Shown in pieces: positions 10,891 to 21,010 of a DNA stretch of 64,000 nt; position 1 is the first letter of the stretch, and each line of letters starts with the position of its first letter. The translations under genes and the position numbers were made by a program. The notes beneath the pieces are model-generated. The model was given only the letters and a program-made list of their open reading frames with translations. It was not told the origin of the DNA and did no database searches. This stretch comes from Distichodus sexfasciatus (lineage: Eukaryota; Chordata; Actinopteri; Characiformes; Distichodontidae), in contig JAVGVS010000479.1 of assembly GCA_032718565.1 (NCBI GenBank), positions 144,817-208,816 of the forward strand, written 5' to 3'.

Positions 10891-11480
10891 GGTCTTTAGT
10901 TAGTCGTCGTGTTTGTCATCAATTTACCTCTATTTATTTCCTATAGTTTATTAATTAGCAGGCGTGTTGACTACTACACTGTAGGAAGTGAAAGCCCTGA
11001 TTCAACTTGTTGTTTTTGACAGGCTGAGGCCTTGTCGTTACATTATAACAACAATTTATTTCAGCTTCTCCAGCTAATTATATAAGCTTACCTCGTACAG
11101 ATGAAGTCGGGTGAGGACACAGTCATCTGCAGAAACTAAATTAACAGACGCGTTCCAAAATACACAAACCCAACTACAGACTAGCCCAGAGGACCGTGCA
11201 GTTACACCAAGAAGAAAAAGAAAAAGAAAAGTGGAAAGGCAGTTTTGAAATGTTCACCTCGTTAATCAGTAGCAAGACGTTAAAGAACCCGTTACATTGA
11301 CTCGCTATTATTGTTGTTCTGTTGGGTCACATATAAGAACATTCTCTGTTAAACTACTAAACTGAATTCCAATTCATATTCCAGAATTAAATATGAATTA
11401 AAAATATGATTTTATTTCTATTTTATTAAAAGAGTTATGAATCTTAAGGTGGTGGTTTTAAAATCTTAAGCTAATTGGAG
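10890..11480. other. Unannotated stretch
   Basis: Mixed sequence with a short purine run at 11208-11235. Nothing else supported. Confidence 0.35.
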
Positions 11481-11499
11481 GTCAAATGAACAACTTCTG

Positions 11500-11786
11500 T
11501 CTAATTCTTTGCTTTTTCATCCATTCATCATTCATTCATTCATTTATTCTTTCTTTCTTTCTTTCTTTCTTTCGGATTGCTCTACCTCCTTCATTCTGTT
11601 CTTCTGTCTTTCTCCATCATTTTGTTAACTTGCACTTTTCCCTGCACTCTTTCGTTTATTTTTCATCCTTCTATGCTCTCTCTTTCTCTCTTTCTCTCTC
11701 TTCTTCTTCTTCTTCCTGTCTTACTCCCTTCATTTCTCTGTAACTTTCCTCTTATATTTTTCTTTATTGTCTTTCATTCTTCTCCT

Positions 11787-11835
<49 letters not shown>

Positions 11836-12190
11836 CCATCCCTTTCTCCATTTCTTCTTCTCTCTTCCGTCTCTTCACTCTTTCCTTTTTTATTTTTCAT
11901 GCATCTCTCCTTTCCTTTCTTTCTATCCATCCCTCTCTCTGTCTCTCTCTCTCTTTTGTGTATCTCTCCCTCCTTTTCCTCCATCTCTCCTTCACTCTTT
12001 CAGGAAATTCTGTCATTTTCTCTTCAACTCTGTTTTTCCCTTTTTCTTTTACTGTCTCTGCCTCTTTTCTCTTAATCTCTCCTTCCTGCTTCTTTATATC
12101 TCATTCTCTCATTCTCTCTCTCACTCATCTTCAGTCTCTCTCCATTCCTTTGTCCATCTTTCCTTCACTCTTTCAATTACTGTCCATCCT

Positions 12191-12223
<33 letters not shown>

Positions 12224-12225
12224 GA
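11500..12225. repeat. Polypyrimidine tract with TTTC and CT microsatellites
   Basis: About 700 bp of almost pure C/T on the plus strand: (ATTC)n near 11523-11545, (TTTC)n at 11547-11573, (CT)n at 11792-11832 and 12190-12223. The long Ser/Leu/Phe-rich open frames, including a 219-codon one, and the Arg/Glu/Lys frame on the other strand are artefacts of composition. Confidence 0.9.
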
Positions 12226-12234
12226 TTTCAGGCT

Positions 12235-12560
12235 GACAGGAGGAGTGATGGAGTTGAACTCAGTTCTGCGTTAGGGTTAAAAAAGCGTGCTTGTGGTGAT
12301 CCAGCTCAACTCCTGTCACCACGTCAGCATCAGGACCCTTTCATTACCCTAATTCAGGACTGGCCGGTTTAGCCTTCCCACCGTTGTCGTGGCGCCAAAG
12401 CAGGAGCCGATATGATATCAGCAGCTGACAGCTCAGTAATCTGAGTGGATGCTGCTGCGGTCAATGGAGCCAGAGGGTTTTTGGACGATATCGCCACAGC
12501 TGTGTGGAGCTCAATAAAAGCCTGTTAGTGCGGGAATGCTATCACAAGTGTAGCCACTAA
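12235..12560. promoter_or_regulatory. Candidate conserved noncoding block
   Basis: Non-repetitive, moderate-GC sequence directly after the pyrimidine tract. It has TTTCATTACCCTAATTCAGG, TGATATCAGCAGCTGACAGC (E-box CAGCTG and TALE-type TGACAG) and CAATAAAAGCC. No plausible coding frame. Motif density and complexity suggest an enhancer-type element. Confidence 0.35.
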
Positions 12561-12765
12561 CCTGGGATTAATGTTGACCTTTGACACTGTAATGTCTAGA
12601 AAAAATCTTAACAAATTAGAAAGTATAGAAAACTGTCTACAGTCTATTCAGTGTGTGTGTGTGGGAGAGAGAGAGAGGGTGTATGTGGACTACATATTAC
12701 TGATGGTGTTGCCTTATGGACATGTCACTACATGCACTGTGTGTGTATGCAATGGCAACCAATAG

Positions 12766-13072
12766 CGTGTGTAAGTGTGTTCATGTATTTATCGCATTGT
12801 GGGGACCTATTTGTCCCCTAAAATCACTTTTATCTGTGTTTTGGGCTTTGTGGGGACATTTGAGAGGTCCCCATGAGAAAAAATGACTTTATAGAAAATG
12901 TGCTTGTTTTATTTGAGAAACTAAAAAGGTAAAAAGATGTGCTTTGGTTACTGAGGTTAGGTTAGAGTTAGGATTAACTGTAAAATTATATACATCTAGT
13001 CATTATAGGAGTCTATGGATGACCTCACAAAGATAGAATAGGGCATGTGTGTGTGTGTGTGTGTGTGTGTGT
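12766..13072 (+). repeat. TG-flanked GGGGACC interspersed repeat, copy 1
   Basis: Flanked by TG runs. Ordered blocks: TTCATGTATTTATCGCATTG, GGGGACCTATTTGTCCCCTA, GAGAGGTCCCCATGAG, GGTTACTGAGGTTAGGTTAG, then GGATGACCTCACAAAGATAG. This is a well-known, highly abundant fish repeat; I do not know its formal name. It is very similar to the copy at 15026-15344. Confidence 0.8.
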
Positions 13073-13079
13073 AAACTCT

Positions 13080-13700
13080 CTGGTCCGACCGCGTTATCAG
13101 TCTCGGCTTGCCACTTCTCGCCGTGTTTGTGTTCTATAATCATGCGGGATCGGAGTGTTCATCGTCCTGTAACCAACACACACACACACACACACACATA
13201 GGAAATGGGGATGTTGCAGTGATTCTTCGCCCAGGGGACTCGGGTTTATGTCCCCTGACTGACTTCCACTAAGGTCCCATTGTTGATGTAAAACATTGTG
13301 AGATTTACAAACACATACATTTCCTATCTATTAAGCATATAATACTATGCATAGTAGCAAACCTGGACAAAAGAGATAGTGCGTCCACATTAACACACAC
13401 ACACACACACCTACTATTCCTCTTTAATCCTTTATTTTCCTTGACCAAAAGCGACATACAATTAAAACAATAGCAGAAAACAAATGAGCACTTTCCTCTC
13501 TCTCTCTCACTCTCTGTTTCATTGTGCTTTTTCTCACTGCTGCTCTTCTAAACAAAAACCTGAATCAAATTTAAGGCTCCAAACATCACCGAAATCAATT
13601 CTGGCTAAAACAAAACGAAAATTTACAGTCATTATTGTAAAAAAATAAATAATATGAGCCCACAGCAGTGTGCTGAACACTTACTCTCTAATTCAGGCTG
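13080..13700. repeat. (AC)n microsatellites with intervening complex sequence
   Basis: AC runs at about 13175-13198 and 13392-13411, plus a short CT run at 13495-13518. Between and after them is complex DNA (CAATTAAAACAATAGCAG near 13459) that could be regulatory. No coding signal. Confidence 0.7.
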
Positions 13701-14154
13701 AAATTATTTTTATTGTATTTGTGCTTGAAAAGCATAATACACTGCGAATAAAAACAACATTTTAGAAATTTATACTGGATATTCTTTATCATTTTTTTAG
13801 AATTTTATTATTTAAGAAATAAAATATTTATTATATTTTGCCTGTGGTGTGTTGGAGCCTGCACAAGGTGGTCCCCACCCTGCGCCTGCTTAGTTCCTGG
13901 GATAAACGCTTTACTACTATTGTCTGGCTGAATATTAATTATTTATTTATTTATTTTTTGAATAAAAATTATATCAGCTACTTATTTCACCATTTGTTTC
14001 AGAATTATTTCAGAAACTTATTTTTCTATTTTTTTCCTTTTTTATTTGTTCACTATTATTTGCTTGCTTACTTTCTCTGACATTTAAAAAATTAATTAAA
14101 TTAAATGTTTTTGTTCACCTTAAGGTTTAAGATTATGCAAATGTATTTCACTTT
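13700..14154. other. AT-rich stretch
   Basis: AT-rich sequence with several TTTATTTATT-type runs. The Phe/Leu/Tyr-rich frame at 13838-14080 is a composition effect. Confidence 0.4.
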
Positions 14155-14179
14155 AAATTATTATTATTATTATTAACAT

Positions 14180-14226
<47 letters not shown>
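14155..14226. repeat. (ATT)n microsatellite
   Basis: Two ATT runs broken by one AACATGT interruption, about 22 triplets in all. Confidence 0.95.
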
Positions 14227-14640
14227 TGCACTTAGTTTGTGCATATAAATAAATAAATATAGCAAATATATGAACATCGATTGCGTATCGCATAGTTCTG
14301 GTGGTCGTGCTGTAATATAATGGAACTGAAATAATTTTATCCCAAGATTATGTTAAAAAGGGAAAATGTGAACATGTTTTCATCCACAAAGAATGGTTAC
14401 AGACTCGCTCTCTACAGACGGACATAAATATGTCTAGAGGAGCACAGCAGAGCACAGAGGGCAATGACATAAATCACAGCACAAATGAGGATTCTGGAGA
14501 GTGGAAAAGAGACAGAACAAGACAGAGAGAGAGAGAGGGATGAGGAGTGAAAGTGGTGATTATGTGGACATATGGAATTGCGGTTGGTTCCCGGAGCAAG
14601 TCTTTCCAAAAACCAAACCTCACACTATCATCTGCCAAGC
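14227..14640. other. Unannotated stretch with short (GA)n
   Basis: Mixed sequence. A GA run at 14526-14540 could pair with the CT run at 14654-14680. Nothing else recognised. Confidence 0.35.
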
Positions 14641-15000
14641 TGACTCTCTCCCCCCTCTCTCTCTCTCTCTCTCTCTCTTATGCTTTCTTTTTCCTTTTTG
14701 ACTTTTCTTTCTCTTTTTTCCTCTCTCCTTTTCTCATTCTGTCTCTCTCTTCTCTTCTTTCTCTCTTTACCTTTCTTTTTCGCGTTGTCTCGCTCTTCTT
14801 CGCACCCCCTTTTCTCTGTGTTTGTCTCCCCCCCCCCTCCCTTTTTCTCTTTCTTACTTTATCCCTCTATCTCTTGCTCTTTATCCTTCTATGACTCTTT
14901 TCGGTCTTTTCGTTTCTCCTTTGATCTGTCTCACTTTCCGTCCCTCACCATTTCTCTCACACTTTCTCCCTCATACTCTCTCCATCACACCCTTCTTTGT
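14640..15000. repeat. Polypyrimidine tract
   Basis: About 360 bp of near-continuous C/T, with (CT)n at 14654-14680 and a poly-C run near 14829-14838. Ser/Leu/Phe-rich frames are artefacts. Confidence 0.9.
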
Positions 15001-15025
15001 AGTAATACTTTTATGGGTTATATTT

Positions 15026-15344
15026 GTGAGTGTGTGTGTGTTCATGTATTTATCACATTGTGGGGACCTTTTTGCCCCCTAAAATCACTTTTATCTGTTT
15101 TTTTGGGCTTTGTGAGGACATTTGAGAGGTCCCCATGAGGAAAAATGACTTTATAGAAAATGTGCTTGTTTTATTTGAGAAACTAAAAGAGGTAAAAGAT
15201 GTGCTTTTGGTTACTGAGGTTAAGGTTAGGGTTAGGATTAGGTGTAGGTGTAAAATTCTGTACTTTAGTCATTATGGGAGTTTATGGAAGGACCTCACAA
15301 AGATAGTAATACAGAGACTGTGTGTGTGTGTGTGTGTGTGTGTA
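15026..15344 (+). repeat. TG-flanked GGGGACC interspersed repeat, copy 2
   Basis: Same ordered blocks and orientation as copy 1: (TG)n, TTCATGTATTTATCACATTG, GGGGACC, GAGAGGTCCCCATGAG, GGTTAAGGTTAGGGTTAGG, GGACCTCACAAAGATAG, (TG)n. It is close enough to copy 1 to suggest recent amplification or local duplication. Confidence 0.85.
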
Positions 15345-16030
15345 TACTCCATCACAACTGCTCTAACAGGATGAAAAGGGCCAGTTAGCACCAAATGGAC
15401 AATGTCCATTTTAATAACAACAAGGCACTGTGGGATTGCGGTTGCATGGTCACTATCACCATCCTGACCAGGCAGCGGTGCTGGGAATAAACCAAATTTA
15501 CCCACGATGTATCCATGATTCGGCCCTTCGCACCGATCGGGGGTCCGATGAGGCGGATGAGCTGTGGGAATCGTTTGCTTCGCCGACAGCTGGTCGAGAA
15601 AAAGGGATTTATTTAAGCATATGGCTGTCAGGATTCTCCCTCACCGCTGTGATTTTTTTTCTTTCTTGCGTTGGAATCCCAAATGTGTTTGTTATATTTG
15701 CTCTGTTTTCGGTCATTTATTTGTACAGGCTGAACGGCTAGCGAACCTCGGCCTCCGCCATCTGTCTCCAAAAAAAATCGAAAAAGAAAAGCCCAATGCA
15801 GCCAGGGAGACAAATAAACAGAGAGTGCTTTCCGGAGACGGAGCGAGAGGAAGGAGGGAGCGTAAAAATAGGAAGGGTGGGAGGGTGGGAGATGTGCGAA
15901 ATTGTTAGTCGTGAGACAAGTTGAGAGAAATTTGGCGTAAATGGGTGCTGGAGGCGTCACCTCGAGCTGGACAGCGATGCGACACGTGAAGGGTCTATTT
16001 TGGAAGCGCTTTATTAATTTTGCTTAAAAA
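15345..16030. promoter_or_regulatory. Candidate conserved noncoding block
   Basis: Long complex block with several CpGs (GCACCGATCGGGGGTCCGAT near 15530). It carries TTTATTTAAGCATATGGCTG near 15607, GGTCATTTATTTGTACAGG near 15710, and GCGCTTTATTAATTTTGC near 16005. Overlapping frames on both strands have no domain. One of the largest non-repetitive islands in the window. Confidence 0.35.
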
Positions 16031-16037
16031 ATGTAGC

Positions 16038-16520
16038 CAGTGTTGAGGAAGCTACTTCCAAACTTCTTATGATTTAAACTAGCTAAGCTACAATCAAGCT
16101 ACTGTTTTAATATAGTAGTTAGCTACACTACAAGCTACCGATAAATAAATAGCTAATGACATCCAAGCTATTTCATACTTTCATACTTAAAATTGGTGAT
16201 GCAGGATGGTCATAAATCACCTCAAAAATGTGATACATGATGTTCAAAATCATACGTAAGTTGCAACAAGGTTTCAATCATGAATTCAACTTGCTCAAGT
16301 TATGCTCAAATGTGTACGTTCTGTTCATTTCGCATTGAATTTGAATAAAAACAACCACAAATTTTTGTTTCCATTTTCCCTAAGGTAGACTCCATCTTTC
16401 GATTCTTTCTCACAGCTGGCAAGACCATGCGGTGATGCAATGAGAGTGCGCTGCATGGTCAAGGTTGCGTTTTCTCGGCTACTTTAACTGTAGTGTAGCT
16501 AACAACTATATAAAATTGTT
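16038..16520. mobile_element. AGCTAC-rich hAT-like non-autonomous element
   Basis: Starts with CAGTGTTGAGGAAGCTACTT, the terminal type of a common fish non-autonomous element, followed by repeated AGCTACACTACAAGCTACC words. The right side ends in TAGTGTAGCTAACAACT near 16510 without a clean inverted end, so it is truncated or decayed there. Confidence 0.55.
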
Positions 16521-16724
16521 TAATAAACGAAATGTAAAATGCTCCCATTTTTTTTATAAGTTTCGTTAGCATTCATGCCTTAATCGACAATAAAAACAAG
16601 CTAGACAATACTACCCCCTGCAGGTCATGTAGAGCATTCACATCAACAAATGTTTCTAGTCGTCAACAATAACGTTGACACAGCACTGTAGCCCTAAAAG
16701 CCATATTATCGCATTTGGGTTTGG

Positions 16725-16848
16725 AGGAAGTTGTGTAACGGTTAAGAAGTTAACCTTGTGATGAGGGGGTCACCAGTTCTAGTGCCGGACAGGTAAAGGT
16801 ACCACTAAGGTGCTCATTAGCCCCCAGCAGGTCCTGTAGGGCCCTGCA
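16725..16848 (+). mobile_element. SINE family A copy
   Basis: GGAGGAAGTTGTGTAACGGT at the head, a degenerate B-box region (CACCAGTTCTAGTGCC), then GGTAAAGGTACCACTAAGGT and GCTCATTAGC. Same order as the full-length copy at 17585-17822, opposite orientation, 3' truncated. Confidence 0.6.
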
Positions 16849-16865
16849 ATGACATATGCAATGCA

Positions 16866-17195
16866 TAAATTTAATTCATTCAGTCATTATCCGAAGCCTT
16901 CAATCCCAACTGGGGTTGCGGGGGTCCCCCTAAGCCTATCCTTATCCCGCAGGGCATACACACACTCACACAATCACACACACACATTCACACCTTACAG
17001 GGCCAATTTAGAATCGCCAATTAATTTATATTTCATGCCTTCGGACTATGCGAGGAAGCCGGAGCACCTGGAGGAAACCCACGTGAACACGGGAAGAGCA
17101 TGCAAACTCCACACAGAAAGACCCTACGGCTGACCCAGGGATCGGACCCAGGATCTTCTCGGTGTAGGGCGGCAGTACTAACCGTGGTGCCCAGC
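16866..17195 (-). mobile_element. SINE family B copy (tRNA-derived)
   Basis: Read on the minus strand, the head GGGCACCACGGTTAGTACTG is tRNA-like and is followed by a B-box-like GGGTCCGATCCC. The body has TTCCTCGCATAGTCC and the rest of a conserved fish core. The tail on the plus strand begins with TTCATTCAGTCATTATCC. A second copy lies at 56608-56964 in the same orientation. It contains a degenerate AC run at about 16958-16986. Confidence 0.65.
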
Positions 17196-17199
17196 TTAA

Positions 17200-17585
17200 G
17201 TTTCACCTCAACAAAATTTTCTTGTCTATGTCGCTGACTGTATTTGACGTTTACCCTGTTGAAGTTGAAGTGCTCAGGAGCTTGTTTTGCCCCAAGAAGA
17301 TTTGTTACAGCATGCAGTCCCAGATCTGATCAAGTATGCAACAAGAGTGGCAAGGAAAATGAAGGCGGGAGATAGAGATGAGAAAGCAAAAAAGAACGTG
17401 TTGATTCCAACTACAGGTCAGAGTTTATCAGCGGCGTGCAGACGGCACATTCCTGACAAGACGATGACACCAGTCTGTTGTTTGTGACATCGCTTGGCTT
17501 GGAAAAGATCGCTGAGACGTCATCACGTCCATGTTTTTTTTTCGAGATGCTTTCCATAATAATTGAAACTATATATATAAAAGTG
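17200..17585. other. Unannotated stretch
   Basis: The 66-codon frame at 17287-17487 has balanced composition but no recognisable domain, acceptor or donor. GAAGTGCTCAGGAGCTTG near 17268 could be a SINE A scrap. Confidence 0.25.
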
Positions 17586-17822
17586 AGAGCGAGTGATTAT
17601 TGTTTACACACCACAGCACAGCAAACAAAATGTGACCTCTGCTTTTGACCCATCCATGAAGGAGCAGTGGGCAGCTAACAAGAACAGCGCCTGGAGAACA
17701 GTGCTTGTGGACGGTTCCTTGGTTATGAGTACCTCAGTGGTAACTTTACCGGTCTGGGATTCGAACCGGTGACCTTACTGATGATGGGTCGAACACTCTA
17801 CTGTTACGCCACCAACTGCCCC
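17585..17822 (-). mobile_element. SINE family A, near full-length
   Basis: Read on the minus strand: head GGGGCAGTTGGTGGCGTAAC with an A-box region (17796-17811), a perfect Pol III B box GGTTCGAATCC (17757-17767), the GGTAAAGTTACCACTGAGG core, a body ending GGGTCAAAAGCAGAGGTCAC, and a tail reaching AATAATCACTCGC. Length and order match a widespread fish tRNA-derived SINE. The intact A/B promoter makes this the reference copy for the family in this window. Confidence 0.75.
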
Positions 17823-18047
17823 TTCTATATATATGTATATTTCCAGATGAGACAGAAAGAGAGAAGAGCTTGAGACTGAAACTGTGCTTATCTTAACAGA
17901 AGGTTGAGGGTTTATCTCTTTTGCACGTACACATACAAATGGAGTAACACACTCCGATCGGAACAGCAACTTCAGCTTCCTCTTCAACCTCCTTAGCAAA
18001 CAGACTCAACGACTGATTTCCAAATCGTAAACAAAGCAGAGAGATTT

Positions 18048-18254
18048 TTACAGCAATCTAACTGTATATGGTAGAAAATACATCATTAGACCATGAACAT
18101 GTTTGATATTTACAGTGATCTTCCAGACCAAAAATTGATAGATTTGAGCCCTATCTCCAGTTCTGCCATCATTGGATTCCTGAGGAAGACCCTCAATCAG
18201 TAGTTGCTCCAGGAAGAAGGTGCCTAAAATTAGGAAAACTGAAGTCACTACCAT
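18048..18254 (-). CDS. Possible small secreted-type open frame (68 codons), unknown
   Basis: I do not recognise it. ATG at 18254-18252 has a strong context (ATCATGG, A at -3 and G at +4). The first 25 residues are hydrophobic and resemble a secretory signal peptide (MVVTSVFLILGTFFLEQL), followed by a polar stretch (ESNDGRTGDRAQ). It ends at a stop in 68 codons. A weak donor (CACTGTAAAT) inside it could make it a first exon. There is no promoter or downstream exon I can defend. It lies between SINE A and a CpG-rich block; an overlapping frame at 18193-18408 is not convincing. It may be chance. Confidence 0.2.
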   Translation of the reverse strand: MVVTSVFLILGTFFLEQLLIEGLPQESNDGRTGDRAQIYQFLVWKITVNIKHVHGLMMYFLPYTVRLL

Positions 18255-18299
18255 GATTGTGAATGTAAATCAGAAATGTAGGTTCACAACATGCGAAAT

Positions 18300-18711
18300 C
18301 TGCAAAAATCATGACGCTGCTTGGCGATCTATACGGAAACCGAGGAACCTGCTGGTTAACGACGTTGCTTCCGCGCATTGACGGCTTTGCACCCCACCAC
18401 TTTACCATGCAATTCCCGCTTCAGCCCGGCCCAGATGGAGCCGTTAAGTCCGTCTTAAGTCCGCCTTATGTTTTCTCAGCGTTCCGCATGAGCCCACTCG
18501 GACCCCGCGGCACATCGGTCAGAGTTTCTACCTCGCATTGGGGCGCGATGCACCACATTAACTCGCTGGACGCACTACTGACTTTGGGGCGCTGCATCGC
18601 CTTGTTTAACTTAGTAAGCGAAATCCTCGCTCCATAACTCCTCCATAATTCGGTTCACTCCGTCGGGGCAAAGCCAACACACTCCGGGAGGCATCGCACC
18701 GATGCACAGAC
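18300..18711 (+). other. CpG-rich block with 108-codon open frame
   Basis: CpG density jumps here (GTTGCTTCCGCGCATTGACG, ACCCCGCGGCACATCGG). The plus frame 18311-18637 starts with ATG and is open for 108 codons with no domain I recognise. TTGGGGCGC occurs twice (about 18538 and 18585). The base composition is unlike its neighbours, and it abuts the MITE at 18712. It could be a CpG island, a decayed element or a foreign segment. Confidence 0.3.
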
Positions 18712-19106
18712 CTTAGGCCATGTCCACACAGCCACGGGTATTTCGGGAAAACGGAGGTTTTTCTACGCGTTTTGGCCTTTTGTCCACACGTAAACGGCGT
18801 TTTGGGTCAGTGAAAACTCCGGCCAAAGTGGCGATTTTTGAAAACTCTGTTTCTGCGTTTAGGTGTGGACAAGAAAAAAGATTTTGAAAAACGGAACGTT
18901 TCACGTCACACTATGTGCCACCCACATGACGTCACAGTATGCACCATGTCTACATTAGGTTTTCATCTACAATGTAAGGCATGCTTTTGACAGTGTTTTT
19001 TTGCGATTGCGAGTGGACGGAGATATTTTTGAAAACAAAACAAAAAAGCGAAAACGGAAAATCTCCATTTTCAGAAATACCCGTGTACATGTGGACATGG
19101 CCTTAG
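18712..19106. mobile_element. MITE with GGCCATGTCCAC terminal inverted repeats
   Basis: Left end TTAGGCCATGTCCACA and right end (minus strand) TAAGGCCATGTCCACA are inverted copies with one mismatch over 16 bases. Subterminal CACGGGTATTTC and AAAACGGAG also recur inverted. The interior is rich in AAAACG and CGTTTT. This is a known type of fish non-autonomous element, about 395 bp. I could not see a clean 8-bp target duplication. The small frames inside are not genes. Confidence 0.8.
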
Positions 19107-19109
19107 AGT

Positions 19110-19930
19110 TGACTTTTGTAAGACCAGTGTCAACGTCATAAGTTAATTTTGTAATGAGAAGGCAGAAGGTTTCACCTTTTAAATTTGAGGACACTTTCAT
19201 GCTTATAAAAACACCTGCACGAAAGCCAACGCTAACAACAGCAGTTACATCAAACTGTAATATCAATATTATAGTATATATTTTAGATTATAATCAACAT
19301 CCGTTAAATCAAATTTCAGACATTGTCCAAAAGTGGAAGTGGATTTGACGACATGATCAACCGATAGCATTGATCACTTTGTGTTATTGTGATAGCCGGG
19401 GATTTTGGACCTTCTTCGTAACTTGTTGCAAATTTAATTCTTAACGCAAAAGTTTCGTTTGAACATATTTCCTAGAGGAAGGTTCGAGATTCCTTTCAAC
19501 TCGCAGTGTAAACTGCACCTGAGGTAACTTGGACTCTGCCAAACTAAAGCTGTTTTGAGTCTTTTTGTTGTTGCATCTTTATTACTTGGAATTTGTTCTT
19601 ATAATTTACTTGGCTTGTAGATCTGGATCAAGAACTTAACCCCAATCTGCTCTTAGCTGCTTCATTCGTTTGAAAGAAAAGCTTCTGATGAATCAGATCA
19701 TCTGTTTTCATTTATTCCCGTCTTCTGTGTCTTCCTCGTTTACACCGTCCAGCTGCATGTCCTCTTTCATCACATCCATTAAGCTCCTCTTTTCTTCTTG
19801 CCAGGCAACTCCATCCTCAGCATCCTTCTACTTACGTCCAAACCAACGCAATCTTGCTTCTCTGGCTTTGTCTCCAAACCGTCCAATCACAGCTGTCCAT
19901 CCTCGTCACTCCCATCACAAATTTTAACAT
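19110..19930. other. Unannotated stretch
   Basis: No repeat family recognised. Frames at 19154-19348 and 19670-19927 show no domain. The right edge grades into the GTGTCACACTTGC array. Confidence 0.35.
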
Positions 19931-19934
19931 GCTT

Positions 19935-21010
19935 TTCAATGCTTTTTACGTTTGCATTTTGTTGTGACACACCTGCCTTTTGTTGTGTCATACGTTGTGC
20001 CGTTTCACACTTACACTGTGTTGTGTTACACTTGTGTTGTTTGTGTCACACTTGCGTTTCCTTCTGTCACACTTACGTTTTGTACATTTTTCAAATTTGT
20101 TTTGTGTCACACTTGCATTTTGTTGTTACACTTGCAGTGTGTTGTGTCACTTGCATTGTGTTGTCACAATTAAGTCTTGTTTTGTCAGCTTCATGTTGTT
20201 TCTAACACTTTCCTTTTGTTGTGTCACAGTTGCGTTGTGTTCTGTGACACGTTTTGTTATGCCTACGTTGTGTTCTTTCACGCTTTGTTTGTGTCACATT
20301 TGTTTTGTGTTATACTAGCATTTTCTTGTCACACTTGCATTTTGTTGTCACACTTGCATTGTGTTGTGTCACACTTGCGTTGTGTTGTGTCACGCTTGCA
20401 TTTTGTTGTGTCACGCTTGCATTTTGTTGTAACACTTGCATTGTGTTGTGTCACACTTGCATTGTGTTGTGTCACACTTGCGTTGTGTTGTGTCACACTT
20501 GCATTTTGTTGTGTCACGCTTGCATTTTGTTGTCACACTTGTGCTGTGTAACACTTGCGTTGTGCCATTCTTGCATTTTCTCATGTCACACTTGCATTGT
20601 GTCGTGTCACACTTGCATTGTGCTGTCAAATTTATGTTTTGTTGTGTCACCTTTGCATTTTGTTGTTTCACATTTGCGTTGTGTTGTGTCACGCTTGCAT
20701 TTTGTTGTCACACTTGCATTGTGTTGTGTCACACTTGCGTTGTGTTGTGTCACACTTGCATTTTGTTGTCACACTTGCATTGTGTTGTCACACTTGCGTT
20801 GTGTTGTGTCACACTTGCATTTTGTTGTCACACTTGTGCTGTGTAACACTTGCGTTGTACCATTCTTGCATTTTCTCATGTCACACTTGCATTGTGCTGT
20901 CAAATTTATGTTTTGTTGTGTCACCTTTGCATTTTGTTGTTTCACATTTATGTCGTGTCACCCTTGCATGTTGTTGCGTTGCACTTAAGTTTTGTTGTGT
21001 CACGCTTCTG
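19935..21010. repeat. 21-bp minisatellite (TGTTGTGTCACACTTGCATTG)
   Basis: Roughly fifty diverged copies of a 21-bp unit, with shorter variants. Since 21 is a multiple of three, several frames stay open on both strands (up to 244 codons of CCVTLAL repeats on plus; TTQCKCD-like on minus); these are not genes. A longer register is also present: the segment from 20521 recurs from 20816, a 295-bp shift with only a few differences, showing duplication within the array. Confidence 0.9.

Noticed and set aside
11577..12236. 219-codon plus-strand frame rich in Ser and Leu
   Set aside because: It lies wholly in a CT/TTTC polypyrimidine tract; the residues follow from the repeat in every frame.
15228..15242. 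Interstitial telomere (TTAGGG)n
   Set aside because: Only two or three degenerate units, and they are an internal part of the TG-flanked repeat in all copies. The CCCTAA words near 1785 and 58090 are likewise too short.
17757..17767. tRNA gene suggested by a perfect B box
   Set aside because: The surrounding sequence is a SINE with a long non-tRNA body, and no cloverleaf is apparent.
20254..20988. 244-codon Cys/Val/Leu repeat frame
   Set aside because: Product of a 21-bp tandem repeat; equally open in other frames and on the other strand, with no promoter or conserved domain.
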